Shown one piece after another: positions 51,127-63,820 of a stretch of DNA of 64,000 nucleotides (positions are counted from its first letter, which is position 1; each line of letters opens with the position of its first letter). A model generated the notes under the pieces. The model had not been told where the DNA came from. It did no database searches and saw only the letters and a list, made by a program, of their open reading frames with translations. The stretch comes from Streptomyces sp. XD-27 (lineage in GTDB: Bacteria; Actinomycetota; Actinomycetes; Streptomycetales; Streptomycetaceae). The stretch spans positions 4,712,001-4,776,000 of the forward strand of contig NZ_CP130713.1 in the NCBI RefSeq assembly GCF_030553055.1. The letters run 5' to 3'. Both the position numbers and the translations under genes were made by a program.

Positions 51127-51561
51127 ATGACGGCCAAGGTCTCCTACGACGACGTCGAGGTCGGCACCGAGCTCCCGGCCCGCTCCTTCCCCGTGAACCG
51201 CGCCACACTCGTCGCGTACGCGGGCGCCTCCGGCGACTTCAACCCGATCCACTGGAACGAGAAGTTCGCCAAGGAGGTCGGTCTGCCGGACGTCATCGCG
51301 CACGGCATGTTCACCATGGCGTCGGCGATCCGGGTGGTGACCGACTGGACCGGTGACCCGGGCGCGGTCGTGGACTACGGCGTGCGCTTCACCCGGCCCG
51401 TCGTGGTGCCCAACGACGACAAGGGCGCGGTCGTCGAGGTCAGCGCCAAGGTCGCGGCGAAGCTGGACGACGAAGCCCGTACGGTCCGGGTGGACCTCAC
51501 GGTGACCAGCGAGGGCAAGAAGGTGCTGGGCCAGTCCCGCGCCGTCGTCGCCCTCGCCTGA
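51127..51561 (+). CDS. MaoC-like (hot-dog) dehydratase subunit, HadB-like
   Basis: The 144-residue catalytic partner of the preceding protein shows the hydratase-2 motif: YAGASGDFNPIHWNEKFAKE with the catalytic Asp and His, then GLPDVIAHGMFTMASAIRVV. The two probably form a heterodimer acting on 3-hydroxyacyl thioesters. GGGGAG lies upstream of the ATG. murB follows after 91 bases with its own promoter-like element. Confidence 0.9.
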   Translation: MTAKVSYDDVEVGTELPARSFPVNRATLVAYAGASGDFNPIHWNEKFAKEVGLPDVIAHGMFTMASAIRVVTDWTGDPGAVVDYGVRFTRPVVVPNDDKGAVVEVSAKVAAKLDDEARTVRVDLTVTSEGKKVLGQSRAVVALA

Positions 51562-51639
51562 CGCGGACGCCGGGCCGGGCAGGTGACCGGAGCCGGGCCG
51601 GACGCCCGCCCGAATCCCGGCCCCGCCCGCGCCCTCTCG

Positions 51640-51645
51640 TACTCT
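51640..51645 (+). promoter_or_regulatory. -10 element suggesting leaderless murB mRNA
   Basis: TACTCT fits the TANNNT -10 pattern and ends seven bases before the murB GTG. Transcription would then start at or near the start codon. There is no ribosome site between them. The -35 is poor. Confidence 0.45.
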
Positions 51646-51652
51646 TGAGCGC

Positions 51653-52708
51653 GTGCAGGAACTCCATGACGCCCCGCTCGCCCCGCTGACGACCTTCCGG
51701 CTCGGCGGCCCGGCCACCCGACTGATCACGGCGACCACCGACGACGAGGTGATCGCCGCGGTGCGCGAGGCCGACGAATCCGCCACCCCGCTGCTGGTCA
51801 TCGGCGGCGGCAGCAACCTCGTCATCTCCGACAAGGGCTTCGAGGGCACGGCGCTGCGCATCGCCACCCGCGGGGTGCTTCTCGAGGGCACCCGGCTGGA
51901 GCTGGCCGCGGGCGAGAACTGGTCGGACGCGGTGGCCCGCGCGGTGGACGCCGGGCTGGCGGGCATCGAGTGCCTGGCCGGCATCCCCGGCTCTGCCGGT
52001 GCCACCCCGATCCAGAACGTCGGCGCGTACGGCCAGGAGGTGGCCGACACCGTCACCGAGGTCGTCGCCTACGACCGCCGGGCCGGCGAGGTCGTGGTGA
52101 TCCCGAACGCCGACTGCGGGTTCTCCTACCGGCACAGCCGCTTCAAGGCCGCCCCTGACCGCTACGTCGTGCTGCGGGTCCGGTTCCGGCTGGAGGACGC
52201 GGGCGGGCTGTCCGCGCCGATCAGGTACCCGGAGACCGCGCGCGTGCTCGGCGTCGAGGCCGGCGACCGGGTACCGGCGGCGGTCGCCCGCGAGACCGTG
52301 CTGAGGCTCCGCGCGGGCAAGGGCATGGTGCTCGACCCGGAGGACCACGACACCTGGTCCGCGGGCTCCTTCTTCACCAACCCGATCCTGACCCGGGACG
52401 AGTACGCCGCGTTCGTCACGCGGGTCGCCGGCCACCTCGGCCCGGACGCCACCGCGCCGGCCTTCCCCGCGGGGGACGGGCTGACCAAGACCTCCGCCGC
52501 CTGGCTGATCGACAAGGCGGGCTTCACCAAGGGCTACGGCACCGGCCCGGCCCGCATCTCCACCAAGCACACCCTCGCCCTGACCAACCGCGGCGAGGCC
52601 ACCACCGAGGACCTGCTCGCGCTGGCCCGGGAGGTCGTCGCGGGCGTGGAGTCGGTCTTCGGCGTCACCCTGGTCAACGAGCCGGTGACGGTCGGCGTCA
52701 GCCTCTGA
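51653..52708 (+). CDS. murB: UDP-N-acetylenolpyruvoylglucosamine reductase
   Basis: MurB reduces the enolpyruvyl group of UDP-GlcNAc-enolpyruvate to UDP-MurNAc, the second step of peptidoglycan precursor synthesis. It uses FAD and NADPH. The 351-residue protein has the FAD segment LLVIGGGSNLVISDKGFEGT, the family motif GIECLAGIPGSAGATPIQNV and the catalytic Ser segment WSAGSFFTNPIL. The closing NRGEATTEDLLALAREV is also typical. The GTG has no ribosome site but sits seven bases after a -10 element. Confidence 0.95.
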   Translation: MQELHDAPLAPLTTFRLGGPATRLITATTDDEVIAAVREADESATPLLVIGGGSNLVISDKGFEGTALRIATRGVLLEGTRLELAAGENWSDAVARAVDAGLAGIECLAGIPGSAGATPIQNVGAYGQEVADTVTEVVAYDRRAGEVVVIPNADCGFSYRHSRFKAAPDRYVVLRVRFRLEDAGGLSAPIRYPETARVLGVEAGDRVPAAVARETVLRLRAGKGMVLDPEDHDTWSAGSFFTNPILTRDEYAAFVTRVAGHLGPDATAPAFPAGDGLTKTSAAWLIDKAGFTKGYGTGPARISTKHTLALTNRGEATTEDLLALAREVVAGVESVFGVTLVNEPVTVGVSL

Positions 52709-52721
52709 GCCCTTCGGGCTC
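52707..52721. terminator. Small terminator between murB and add
   Basis: GAGCCC, loop TTC, GGGCTC. The murB stop lies in the left arm. Short but placed between convergent genes. Confidence 0.4.
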
Positions 52722-52765
52722 GCCTTGGCGGGAACGGCGCGGCCCGGTGACGGCGGCGCGTGGCG

Positions 52766-53860
52766 TCACCCTCCCTGCCGGGCGGCGGCCGCCGGGTGTC
52801 CGTCCGCCGCCAGCCACGCGTCCACGTCCGCCAGCAGCTCCGCACGGACCTCCTCCGGGGCGGCGGATCCGCGGACCGACTGCCGGGCCAGCTCGGCCAG
52901 CTCCTCGTCGGTGAAGCCGTGGTGCTCGCGCGCCAGCTCGTACTGGGCGGCCAGCCGGGAGCCGAAGAGCAGCGGGTCGTCCGCGCCCAGCGCTATCGGC
53001 ACGCCCGCCTCGAACAGCGTGCGCAGCGGCACGTCCGCGGGCTTCTCGTACACGCCGAGCGCCACGTTGGACGACGGGCACACCTCGCAGGTCACCCCGC
53101 GGTCGGCCAGCTTGCGCAGCAGCCGCGGGTCCTCGGCGGCCCGTACGCCGTGCCCCACCCGGGACGCCTCCAGATCGTCCAGGCAGTCCCGGACGCTGCT
53201 GGGCCCCGACAGCTCCCCGCCGTGCGGGGCGGCCAGCAGACCCCCCTCGCGGGCGATGGCGAAGGCGCGGTCGAAGTCGCGGGCCATGCCGCGCCGCTCG
53301 TCGTTGGAGAGCCCGAAGCCGACGACGCCGCGGTCGTGGAAGCGCACCGCGAGCCGGGCCAGTGTCCGCGCGTCCAGCGGGTGCTTCACCCGGTTGGCCG
53401 CGACCAGCACCCGTATCCCGATCCCGGTGTCCCTCGCGGCGGCCTCCACCGCGTCCAGGATGATCTCCATCGCCGGGATCAGCCCGCCCAGCCGGGGGGC
53501 GTACGAGGTCGGGTCGACCTGGATCTCCAGCCACCGGGAGCCGTCCGCCGCGTCCTCCTCGGCCGCCTCCCGCACCAGCCGCTGGATGTCCTCCGCCTCC
53601 CGCAGGCAGGACCGCGCGATGTCGTACAGCCGCTGGAAGCGGAACCAGCCCCGCTCGTCGGTGGCGCGCAGCTTGGGCGGCTCGCCGCCGCTCAGCGCCT
53701 CCGGCAGGTGTACGCCGTACTTGTCGGCGAGCTCCAGCAGCGTGTCGGGCCGCATCGACCCGGTGAAGTGCAGATGCAGATGAGCCTTGGGCAGCAGGCG
53801 CAGATCTCGGGTGACGGAGGCATTTCCAGGGGACCGCAACATTCCCAGATCTTGCCGCAT
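52766..53860 (-). CDS. Adenosine deaminase family protein
   Basis: The 364-residue protein has the ADA layout. The metal motif is PKAHLHLHFTGSM, the catalytic Glu lies in APHGGELSGP (most ADAs read HAGE), the His pair segment is SRVGHGVRA, and GADDPLLFG stands where ADAs have NTDDP. These changes leave adenosine deamination likely but not certain. Aminodeoxyfutalosine deaminase of menaquinone synthesis, from the same superfamily, is an alternative. The start is unsure: ATG at 53860 gives a 15-residue lead; GTG at codon 16 (TRDLRLLPKAH) is also possible. Confidence 0.8.
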   Translation of the reverse strand: MRQDLGMLRSPGNASVTRDLRLLPKAHLHLHFTGSMRPDTLLELADKYGVHLPEALSGGEPPKLRATDERGWFRFQRLYDIARSCLREAEDIQRLVREAAEEDAADGSRWLEIQVDPTSYAPRLGGLIPAMEIILDAVEAAARDTGIGIRVLVAANRVKHPLDARTLARLAVRFHDRGVVGFGLSNDERRGMARDFDRAFAIAREGGLLAAPHGGELSGPSSVRDCLDDLEASRVGHGVRAAEDPRLLRKLADRGVTCEVCPSSNVALGVYEKPADVPLRTLFEAGVPIALGADDPLLFGSRLAAQYELAREHHGFTDEELAELARQSVRGSAAPEEVRAELLADVDAWLAADGHPAAAARQGG

Positions 53861-53966
53861 CAGGGCCGTGGGCCGGTAGCTCTTTCCCTGGACGGGCGGT
53901 TCCTCGCGCGCGCATACGAACCGCCCTCCCGGGCGGGACCGGCGGGAGGAACCCGGTGAAACGCGT

Positions 53967-53991
53967 GGGCCCCGGCCGGTGGCCGGGGCCC
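53967..53991 (-). terminator. Terminator after the aminotransferase gene
   Basis: An 11-bp perfect stem (GGGCCCCGGCC and complement) with a 3-nt loop, 53 bases beyond the aminotransferase stop on the minus strand. Confidence 0.7.
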
Positions 53992-54043
53992 TGCGCTACG
54001 GGGCGCGCCTACACACGGCCCCCCGCCGGGCGACCGAAGGGAG

Positions 54044-55279
54044 CTACCGCGCCTCGCCCAGCAGCTTCTGGATCCGGGAGACGCCCTCGACCAGGTCCTC
54101 GTCCCCGAGCGCGTAGGACAGCCGCAGGTACCCCGGCGTACCGAACGCCTCGCCCGGCACCACCGCGACCTCGGCCTCCTCCAGGATCAGCTCGGCCAGC
54201 TCGACCGAGCTCTGCGGCCGCTTGCCCCGGATCTCCTTGCCGAGCAGCCCCTTCACCGACGGGTACGCGTAGAACGCGCCCTCCGGCTCCGGGCACTCCA
54301 CGCCCGCGATCTCGTTCAGCATGCGCACGATCGTGCGGCGGCGCCGGTCGAAGGCGGTCCGCATCTCCGCGACCGCGTCCAGCTCGCCGGAGACCGCCGC
54401 GATCGCCGCGCGCTGGGCGACGTTGGAGACGTTGGAGGTGGCGTGCGACTGGAGGTTGGTGGCGGCCTTGACCACGTCCTTCGGGCCGATGATCCACCCG
54501 ACGCGCCAGCCGGTCATCGCGTAGGTCTTCGCCACGCCGTTGACCACGACGCACTTGTCGCGCAGCTCGGGGAAGAGCGCCGGGAGCGACACGGCCGCGG
54601 CGTCGCCGTAGACCAGGTGCTCGTAGATCTCGTCGGTGAGCACCCACAGGCCGTGCTCGACGGCCCAGTGGCCGATCGCCTCGGTCTCGGCCTCGGTGTA
54701 GACCGCGCCGGTCGGGTTGTTCGGCGAGACGAACAGCACGACCTTGGTCCGCTCGGTGCGGGCCGCCTCCAGCTGCTCGACCGACACGCGGTAGCCGGTG
54801 GTCTCGTCGGCGACGACCTCCACGGGCACGCCGCCCGCGAGCCGGATCGACTCGGGGTAGGTGGTCCAGTACGGGGCCGGGACGATGACCTCGTCACCCG
54901 GGTCGAGGATCGCGGCGAACGCCTCGTAGATGGCCTGCTTGCCGCCGTTGGTGACCAGGATCTGGGAGGTGTCGACCTCGTAGCCGGAGTCGCGCAGCGT
55001 CTTGGCGGCGATGGCGGCCTTCAGCTCGGGGAGGCCGCCCGCCGGCGTGTAGCGGTGGTTCTTCGGGTCGCGGCACGCCTCGACGGCGGCGTCGACGATG
55101 TATCCGGGAGTCGGGAAGTCCGGCTCGCCCGCGCCGAAGCCGATGACCGGTCGCCCGGCGGCCTTGAGGGCCTTGGCCTTGGCGTCGACGGCGAGCGTGG
55201 CGGATTCGGAGATCGCACCGACCCGGGCCGACACCCGGCGGTCGGTGGGGGCGGAGGCAGAAGGAGTGGCAGCGCTCAT
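54044..55279 (-). CDS. Aspartate aminotransferase family (class I) enzyme
   Basis: This PLP enzyme moves the amino group between aspartate or a similar amino acid and 2-oxoglutarate. The 408-residue protein has [50 protein letters not shown] and the PLP-Lys motif [29 protein letters not shown] and the substrate Arg segment [10 protein letters not shown] follow. It belongs to the prokaryotic subgroup Ib type. ATG at 55279 was chosen because it gives the normal length. It lies upstream of add on the minus strand, beyond a terminator. Confidence 0.92.
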   Translation of the reverse strand: MSAATPSASAPTDRRVSARVGAISESATLAVDAKAKALKAAGRPVIGFGAGEPDFPTPGYIVDAAVEACRDPKNHRYTPAGGLPELKAAIAAKTLRDSGYEVDTSQILVTNGGKQAIYEAFAAILDPGDEVIVPAPYWTTYPESIRLAGGVPVEVVADETTGYRVSVEQLEAARTERTKVVLFVSPNNPTGAVYTEAETEAIGHWAVEHGLWVLTDEIYEHLVYGDAAAVSLPALFPELRDKCVVVNGVAKTYAMTGWRVGWIIGPKDVVKAATNLQSHATSNVSNVAQRAAIAAVSGELDAVAEMRTAFDRRRRTIVRMLNEIAGVECPEPEGAFYAYPSVKGLLGKEIRGKRPQSSVELAELILEEAEVAVVPGEAFGTPGYLRLSYALGDEDLVEGVSRIQKLLGEAR

Positions 55280-55368
55280 GAGGGCATCGTCCCATCCCCG
55301 CGGGAGGCCCGGCACAGGGGTTTCACAGGTCGGTCGACACGTCTTTCACGGGTCGGAAACACATCACG

Positions 55369-55398
55369 TTCGACGCCCGGCCGATCAGCACGTACACT
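55369..55398 (+). promoter_or_regulatory. Possible promoter for tRNA-Trp and secE-nusG
   Basis: TTCGAC (55369-55374), an 18-base spacer and TACACT (55393-55398) lie 86 bases before tRNA-Trp. Tentative. Confidence 0.4.
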
Positions 55399-55484
55399 CA
55401 ACCGTCGTTGGCCTCCTGACAGAGCCGCCCGCCTCGCACACTCCGTGCTGCCGGTCGGATGCGGTAAGTTGGGGGAAGTCACAA

Positions 55485-55557
55485 AGGGTCGTAGCTCAAT
55501 TGGTAGAGCACCGGTCTCCAAAACCGGCGGTTGGGGGTTCAAGTCCCTCCGGCCCTG
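55485..55557 (+). tRNA. tRNA-Trp (anticodon CCA)
   Basis: Acceptor AGGGTCG pairs with CGGCCCT, discriminator G. The anticodon loop is CTCCAAA between CCGGT and ACCGG. No CCA is encoded. Its place just upstream of secE is a conserved bacterial arrangement. Confidence 0.95.
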
Positions 55558-55660
55558 CTTCACGCATCGATATCAGGGTGCGTGCGCGCGTACGAATATG
55601 CACCGCTGTGCGGCCGGGCTGGACGCGGCACGGCCACGACCCGGATTCAGGTGAGGACGA

Positions 55661-55951
55661 GTGACGGAAGCCCTTGGCTCCACCGCGACGCCTGAAAGCG
55701 GTCGTCCCGACGATGAGGTGGCGGCCAAGAAGGCTCGTCGCGGAGGGAAGCGCGGGAAGAAGGGGCCGTTCGGCCGTCTCGCACTCTTCTACCGCCAGGT
55801 CGTGGCGGAGCTGCGCAAGGTTGTCTGGCCCACACGCAGCCAGTTGACGACGTACACCACTGTGGTGATCGTCTTTGTTGTCATCATGATCGGTCTCGTC
55901 ACCGTGATTGACTATGGATTCAGTCAGGCCGTCAAGTACGTCTTCGGCTGA
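55661..55951 (+). CDS. secE: Preprotein translocase subunit SecE
   Basis: SecE clamps the SecY channel and is essential for protein export. The 96-residue protein has a basic, Lys/Gly-rich cytosolic half, the amphipathic motif FYRQVVAELRKVVWPTRSQL and one membrane helix (VVIVFVVIMIGLVTVIDYGF). This is the short actinobacterial form with one helix. The GTG start has GAGGAC close upstream. nusG follows after 82 bases. Confidence 0.95.
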   Translation: MTEALGSTATPESGRPDDEVAAKKARRGGKRGKKGPFGRLALFYRQVVAELRKVVWPTRSQLTTYTTVVIVFVVIMIGLVTVIDYGFSQAVKYVFG

Positions 55952-56033
55952 TCCCGCGCGAGGGCGGCTCGGTGACGAGCTGCCCCTTCCGCACGTTCCA
56001 CCCCTCAGTTGAAGCCAGGAAGAAGCAGCCACC

Positions 56034-56906
56034 GTGTCTGACCCGAACGTGAACGACGCCGTCGAGTCCGTCGAGTCCGCCGAGGACGAGCTCGACATCG
56101 TCGAGGCGGCCGACGAGGACCAGGCCGAGGCTGCCGACGCCGAGGCGGGCACCCCGGCCGAGGAAGCCGCCCTCCACGAGGAGGACGAGGAGCAGCCGGC
56201 CGAGGCCGTGTCCGAGCCGTCCGACGAGGACGCGGAGGGCGCCGAGTCCGCCGAGGCGGAGGAGGCCGAGGCAGCCGAAGAGGCCGCGGTCGACCCGGTC
56301 GAGGCCCTGCGCGAGGAGCTCCGCACCCTCCCGGGCGAGTGGTACGTCATCCACACCTACGCGGGCTACGAGAACCGCGTGAAGACCAACCTCGAGCAGC
56401 GGGCCGTCTCGCTGAACGTCGAGGACTACATCTTCCAGGCCGAGGTGCCCCAGGAAGAGGTCGTCCAGATCAAGAACGGCGACCGCCGCACCGTCCGCCA
56501 GAACAAGCTCCCGGGCTACGTGCTGGTGCGCATGGACCTCACCAACGAGTCGTGGGGTGTGGTGCGCAACACGCCGGGCGTCACCGGCTTCGTCGGCAAC
56601 GCCTACGACCCGTACCCGCTGACCCTGGACGAGATCGTCAAGATGCTCGCCCCGGAGGCCGAGGAGAAGGCCGCCAAGGAGGCCGCCGCGGCCGAGGGCC
56701 GGCCGGCGCCGAGCCGCAAGGTCGAGGTCCAGGTGCTGGACTTCGAGGTGGGCGACTCCGTCACGGTCACCGACGGCCCGTTCGCGACGCTCCAGGCGAC
56801 GATCAACGAGATCAACGCGGACTCGAAGAAGGTCAAGGGCCTGGTCGAGATCTTCGGTCGCGAGACCCCGGTCGAGCTCAGCTTCGACCAGATCCAGAAG
56901 AACTAG
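56034..56906 (+). CDS. nusG: Transcription termination/antitermination protein NusG
   Basis: NusG binds RNA polymerase and affects pausing, Rho termination and coupling to ribosomes. The 290-residue protein starts with an acidic Asp/Glu/Ala extension of about 90 residues, as in other Streptomyces NusG. The NGN domain ([35 protein letters not shown]) follows, then the KOW domain ([20 protein letters not shown] and [14 protein letters not shown]). The start is GTG. A hairpin terminator lies just after. Confidence 0.96.
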   Translation: MSDPNVNDAVESVESAEDELDIVEAADEDQAEAADAEAGTPAEEAALHEEDEEQPAEAVSEPSDEDAEGAESAEAEEAEAAEEAAVDPVEALREELRTLPGEWYVIHTYAGYENRVKTNLEQRAVSLNVEDYIFQAEVPQEEVVQIKNGDRRTVRQNKLPGYVLVRMDLTNESWGVVRNTPGVTGFVGNAYDPYPLTLDEIVKMLAPEAEEKAAKEAAAAEGRPAPSRKVEVQVLDFEVGDSVTVTDGPFATLQATINEINADSKKVKGLVEIFGRETPVELSFDQIQKN

Positions 56907-56928
56907 CCCGTACATCGCACTTCCGGCC

Positions 56929-56960
56929 AGGTCAGGCAGGCGTCATCGCCTTCCTGACCT
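56929..56960 (+). terminator. Hairpin terminator after nusG
   Basis: A 13-bp stem with one mismatch (AGGTCAGGCAGGC with GCCTTCCTGACCT) and a 6-nt loop, 23 bases past the stop. It separates secE-nusG from rplK-rplA. Confidence 0.65.
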
Positions 56961-57053
56961 GCTCGGTTTCAGGCCTCGCCGCGATACCCGTTATCGTGGT
57001 GCGGTATGCCTGCTCGCAGGCAAAGAACCTCTCACTAGGACCCGGAGAGAGCA

Positions 57054-57488
57054 ATGCCTCCCAAGAAGAAGAAGGTCACGGGGCTGATCAAGCTCCAGAT
57101 CCAGGCCGGCGCCGCGAACCCGGCTCCGCCGGTCGGCCCCGCGCTGGGTCAGCACGGCGTCAACATCATGGAGTTCTGCAAGGCCTACAACGCCGCGACC
57201 GAGTCGCAGCGTGGCATGGTCGTGCCGGTGGAGATCACGGTCTACGAGGACCGCTCCTTCACCTTCGTCACCAAGACTCCGCCGGCCGCCAAGCTGATCC
57301 TCAAGGCCGCGGGTGTGGAGAAGGGCTCCGGCGAGCCGCACAAGACCAAGGTCGCCAAGATCACCCGCGACCAGGTCCGCGACATCGCCACCACCAAGAT
57401 GCCCGACCTGAACGCCAACGACCTGGACGCCGCCGAGAAGATCATCGCCGGCACCGCCCGTTCCATGGGCATCACGGTCGAGGGCTGA
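57054..57488 (+). CDS. rplK: Ribosomal protein L11
   Basis: L11 forms the GTPase-associated region with 23S rRNA and is the site that senses uncharged tRNA with RelA. The 144-residue protein has [40 protein letters not shown] and the C-terminal RNA-binding part [18 protein letters not shown] precedes the ATG. A small hairpin (TGCCTG, CTCG, CAGGCA, 57007-57022) lies in the leader. Confidence 0.97.
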
Positions 57489-57566
57489 CAGCCTCCGTAA
57501 GACCTCTGTGGCAGGGCCAGCGCCGGCCCGGACCACGACTCCACGCCTTTCACCACAGGAGTAGAA

Positions 57567-58283
57567 GTGAAGCGCAGCAAGACTCTCCGCGCTGCGGACG
57601 CCAAGATCGACCGGGAGCGTCTGTACGCCCCGCTCGAGGCCGTCCGTATCGCCAAGGACACCTCCGCGACGAAGTTCGACGGCACCGTCGAGGTCGCCTT
57701 CCGCCTGGGCGTCGACCCGCGCAAGGCCGACCAGATGGTCCGCGGCACCGTCAACCTTCCGCACGGCACCGGCAAGACCGCCCGGGTCCTGGTCTTCGCG
57801 ACCGGTGACCGTGCTGCGGCGGCGGAAGCCGCGGGCGCCGACATCGTCGGCTCCGACGAACTGATCGACGAGGTCGCGAAGGGCCGTCTGGACTTCGACG
57901 CCGTCGTCGCCACCCCGGACCTCATGGGCAAGGTCGGCCGCCTGGGCCGCGTGCTCGGTCCGCGTGGTCTGATGCCGAACCCGAAGACCGGCACGGTCAC
58001 CCCGGACGTGGCGAAGGCTGTCACGGACATCAAGGGCGGCAAGATCGAGTTCCGCGTCGACAAGCACTCGAACCTGCACTTCATCATCGGCAAGGTCTCG
58101 TTCGACGAGACCAAGCTGGTGGAGAACTACGCCGCCGCGCTGGACGAGATCCTCCGTCTGAAGCCGTCGGCCGCCAAGGGCCGGTACGTCAAGAAGGCCA
58201 CCATCACCACCACGATGGGCCCCGGCATCCCGGTCGACCCCAACCGCACCCGCAACCTGCTGGTCGAGGACGAGGCCGTCTGA
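57567..58283 (+). CDS. rplA: Ribosomal protein L1
   Basis: L1 forms the mobile L1 stalk and, in many bacteria, represses its own operon. The 238-residue protein has [40 protein letters not shown] and [20 protein letters not shown], all family marks. The start is GTG with ACAGGAG upstream, 78 bases after rplK. A perfect 18-bp terminator follows. Confidence 0.97.
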   Translation: MKRSKTLRAADAKIDRERLYAPLEAVRIAKDTSATKFDGTVEVAFRLGVDPRKADQMVRGTVNLPHGTGKTARVLVFATGDRAAAAEAAGADIVGSDELIDEVAKGRLDFDAVVATPDLMGKVGRLGRVLGPRGLMPNPKTGTVTPDVAKAVTDIKGGKIEFRVDKHSNLHFIIGKVSFDETKLVENYAAALDEILRLKPSAAKGRYVKKATITTTMGPGIPVDPNRTRNLLVEDEAV

Positions 58284-58307
58284 TCCGCACCGACTGATCA
58301 GGTCTGA

Positions 58308-58348
58308 CGTCAGGCCCGGAACCTCCCTGTGAGGTTCCGGGCCTGACG
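58308..58348 (+). terminator. Terminator after rplA
   Basis: A perfect 18-bp stem (CGTCAGGCCCGGAACCTC and complement) with the loop CCTGT, 24 bases past the rplA stop. Confidence 0.85.
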
Positions 58349-58382
58349 TGTTGCGCCGCCCGCGCGCCCCGGCAGAGCCGAT

Positions 58383-58411
58383 TTGCCTGCCCCGGACCGT
58401 TCGCGTACGCT
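58383..58411 (+). promoter_or_regulatory. rplJ-rplL promoter
   Basis: TTGCCT (58383-58388), exactly 17 bases, then TACGCT (58406-58411). This is a good vegetative match and would give a leader of about 230 bases before rplJ. Confidence 0.65.
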
Positions 58412-58561
58412 TCCACAGAAGCCAAAGACCGCTGGTCGTTGCCGTGTGCTCGTGAGAGGGCGCGGCGGCCGAAGGATCCGCTGAAACCGCGGACGGCCCG
58501 CGCAGGTGATTGTGGATGTGCTCCCGGACAGTTCCGTCAAGGATTCCGTCTGGTCGAGCCA

Positions 58562-58586
58562 CGCCCCGAGCGCCTGCGCCGGGGCG
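58562..58586 (+). terminator. Attenuator-like hairpin in the L10 leader
   Basis: CGCCCCG and CGGGGCG around an 11-nt loop, followed directly by TTTCGTTT, the most T-rich end among the hairpins here. It lies 60 bases before rplJ and could terminate transcription when L10 is in excess. Confidence 0.5.
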
Positions 58587-58645
58587 TTTCGTTTACCCAG
58601 CCCCTTCTGAGCGGTCCTCATCACCCGGAAGGAGGCCGACGCTCT

Positions 58646-59176
58646 ATGGCAAGGCCCGACAAGGCTGCCGCGGTAGCCGAGCTCGCGGAGCAGTTCCGCA
58701 GCTCGAACGCCGCCGTGCTGACCGAGTACCGGGGTCTCACCGTGGCGCAGCTCAAGACGCTGCGTCGTTCGCTCGGTGAGAACGCCCAGTACGCCGTGGT
58801 GAAGAACACGCTGACCAAGATTGCGGCCAACGAGGCCGGGATCACGCTCGAGGACCAGCTCTTCGCTGGCCCGACGGCTGTCGCCTTCGTCACCGGTGAC
58901 CCGGTGGAGTCGGCGAAGGGTCTTCGTGACTTCGCCAAGGACAACCCGAACCTCATCATCAAGGGCGGTGTCCTTGACGGTAAGGCGCTGTCCGCCGATG
59001 AGATCAAGAAGCTTGCGGACCTCGAGTCCCGCGAGGTTCTGCTCTCCAAGCTGGCCGGTGCCATGAAGGGCAAGCAGTCCCAGGCTGCCTCTGTCTTCCA
59101 GGCGCTGCCGTCGAAGCTCGTCCGCACCGTGGACGCGCTTCGCGCCAAGCAGGACGAGCAGGGCGGTGCCGAGTAA
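58646..59176 (+). CDS. rplJ: Ribosomal protein L10
   Basis: L10 anchors the L7/L12 dimers on the ribosome stalk. The 176-residue protein has [39 protein letters not shown] and [16 protein letters not shown]. The L12-binding helix ([19 protein letters not shown]) ends it. ATG at 58646 has AAGGAGG upstream. rplL follows after 111 bases in the same unit. Confidence 0.97.
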   Translation: MARPDKAAAVAELAEQFRSSNAAVLTEYRGLTVAQLKTLRRSLGENAQYAVVKNTLTKIAANEAGITLEDQLFAGPTAVAFVTGDPVESAKGLRDFAKDNPNLIIKGGVLDGKALSADEIKKLADLESREVLLSKLAGAMKGKQSQAASVFQALPSKLVRTVDALRAKQDEQGGAE

Positions 59177-59287
59177 TTCGGCTCGCACATTGACCGCAGC
59201 CGCAAGGCGGCGGTCGAAGCGGGCCGAACGTACGCCCGCCGACATGTAACTCCGGCACCAGCCGAATTAGTGGAAGGATCGCCCATC

Positions 59288-59677
59288 ATGGCGAAGCTCA
59301 GCCAGGAAGACCTGCTCGCGCAGTTCGAGGAGATGACCCTCATCGAGCTCTCCGAGTTCGTGAAGGCGTTCGAGGAGAAGTTCGACGTCACCGCCGCCGC
59401 TGCCGCGCCGGTCGTCGTCGCCGGTGGTGCCGCTGGTGGCGCCGCCGCCGAGGCCGCCGAGGAGAAGGACGAGTTCGACGTCATCCTCACCGGCGCCGGC
59501 GAGAAGAAGATCCAGGTCATCAAGGTCGTGCGTGAGCTGACCTCCCTGGGCCTGAAGGAGGCCAAGGACCTCGTCGACGGCACCCCGAAGCCGGTCCTCG
59601 AGAAGGTCGCCAAGGACGCCGCGGAGAAGGCCGCCGAGGCCCTCAAGGGCGCCGGCGCCTCCGTCGAGGTCAAGTGA
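59288..59677 (+). CDS. rplL: Ribosomal protein L7/L12
   Basis: L7/L12 recruits translation factors to the ribosome. The 129-residue protein has the dimerisation domain ([20 protein letters not shown]), an Ala/Gly hinge ([20 protein letters not shown]) and the factor-binding domain [20 protein letters not shown] with [21 protein letters not shown] at 59288 follows GGAAGGA. It ends the rplJL unit; a terminator lies 63 bases further. Confidence 0.97.
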   Translation: MAKLSQEDLLAQFEEMTLIELSEFVKAFEEKFDVTAAAAAPVVVAGGAAGGAAAEAAEEKDEFDVILTGAGEKKIQVIKVVRELTSLGLKEAKDLVDGTPKPVLEKVAKDAAEKAAEALKGAGASVEVK

Positions 59678-59739
59678 CCTCGGTAAGTCTCTGACTTACG
59701 TCCACCGGGCCGCAGCTGCGGTGACGGCGGGCAACCGCA

Positions 59740-59767
59740 GGGCGATCACCCGTTTGGGTGGTCGCCC
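59740..59767 (+). terminator. Terminator after rplL
   Basis: GGGCGATCACCC and GGGTGGTCGCCC with the loop GTTT; one G-U pair. TT follows. Confidence 0.75.
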
Positions 59768-60027
59768 TTCGGCGTTCCCGCGACGGCTGCGTTGCCTTCG
59801 CGGCGCCGGGAGGTATGGTGATCTTCGTTGCCCGCCACCGCGCCACTGTGACGATCTCGCGGTAGTGGAGGGCCTTGACGAACGGCACGCAGCGCGCAAT
59901 TCTCAGGACGCGACGCCAGACCGATCCCGGGTTCGAGGCATGGATCGTCGGCGGAGTGGGCAGTATCGGGATGCACCTTCCGGAGGAAGAGGTGGGAGCA
60001 GCGCACCGGTCTTGGAAGACCCTGCCC

Positions 60028-60056
60028 TGGACATCAGTGGGCCAAGTGGCTACACT
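60028..60056 (+). promoter_or_regulatory. rpoB-rpoC promoter
   Basis: TGGACA (60028-60033), 17 bases, TACACT (60051-60056). This is a near-consensus vegetative (HrdB-type) promoter and the best match in the window. Confidence 0.75.
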
Positions 60057-60218
60057 GACCCTTTGCGCTGCCTGTTAGCTGCCCTCTGCCCGTCACCAGG
60101 GGCATGCCCACCGTTGAGCACAGCCGATTGAAATGCCCTGACCTGGGATTTCCCTCCCTGTGGTCGCGATGGGACCGGTACGCGCGTAGTGAGTCCGAGC
60201 CCTCGGAAGGACCCCCTC

Positions 60219-63704
<3,486 letters not shown>

Positions 63705-63711
63705 CGGGTCT

Positions 63712-63740
63712 GGCGGGAGCTCCCTCGTGGAGTTCCCGCC
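63712..63740 (+). other. Intercistronic hairpin between rpoB and rpoC
   Basis: GGCGGGAGCTCC and GGAGTTCCCGCC, 12 bp with one G-U pair and a 5-nt loop. It could be a partial terminator or an RNA-stability element. Confidence 0.55.
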
Positions 63741-63820
63741 GTCCCCGGACCCCCATCAGACCAACACAGCGCCCCTCATCTCGCTGACGCGAGGGGCACG
63801 ACCCCTGAAAGAGGGATTGA

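Larger units (their letters stand above)
58284..58645 (+). promoter_or_regulatory. Intergenic region: rplA terminator, rplJ promoter and L10-type leader
   Basis: This 362-base gap holds no gene I can support. It carries, in order, the rplA terminator, a vegetative promoter, a structured leader of about 230 bases and an attenuator-like hairpin before rplJ. By position it should be the L10 leader, where the L10-L12 complex binds its own mRNA. The kink-turn was not verified base by base. Confidence 0.65.
59678..60218 (+). promoter_or_regulatory. rplL-rpoB intergenic region with terminator and rpoB promoter
   Basis: The region is 541 bases and holds no gene I can support. It contains a terminator (59740-59767), a strong promoter (60028-60056) and a leader of about 155 bases before rpoB. 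Little else is visible in the first half. Confidence 0.7.
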
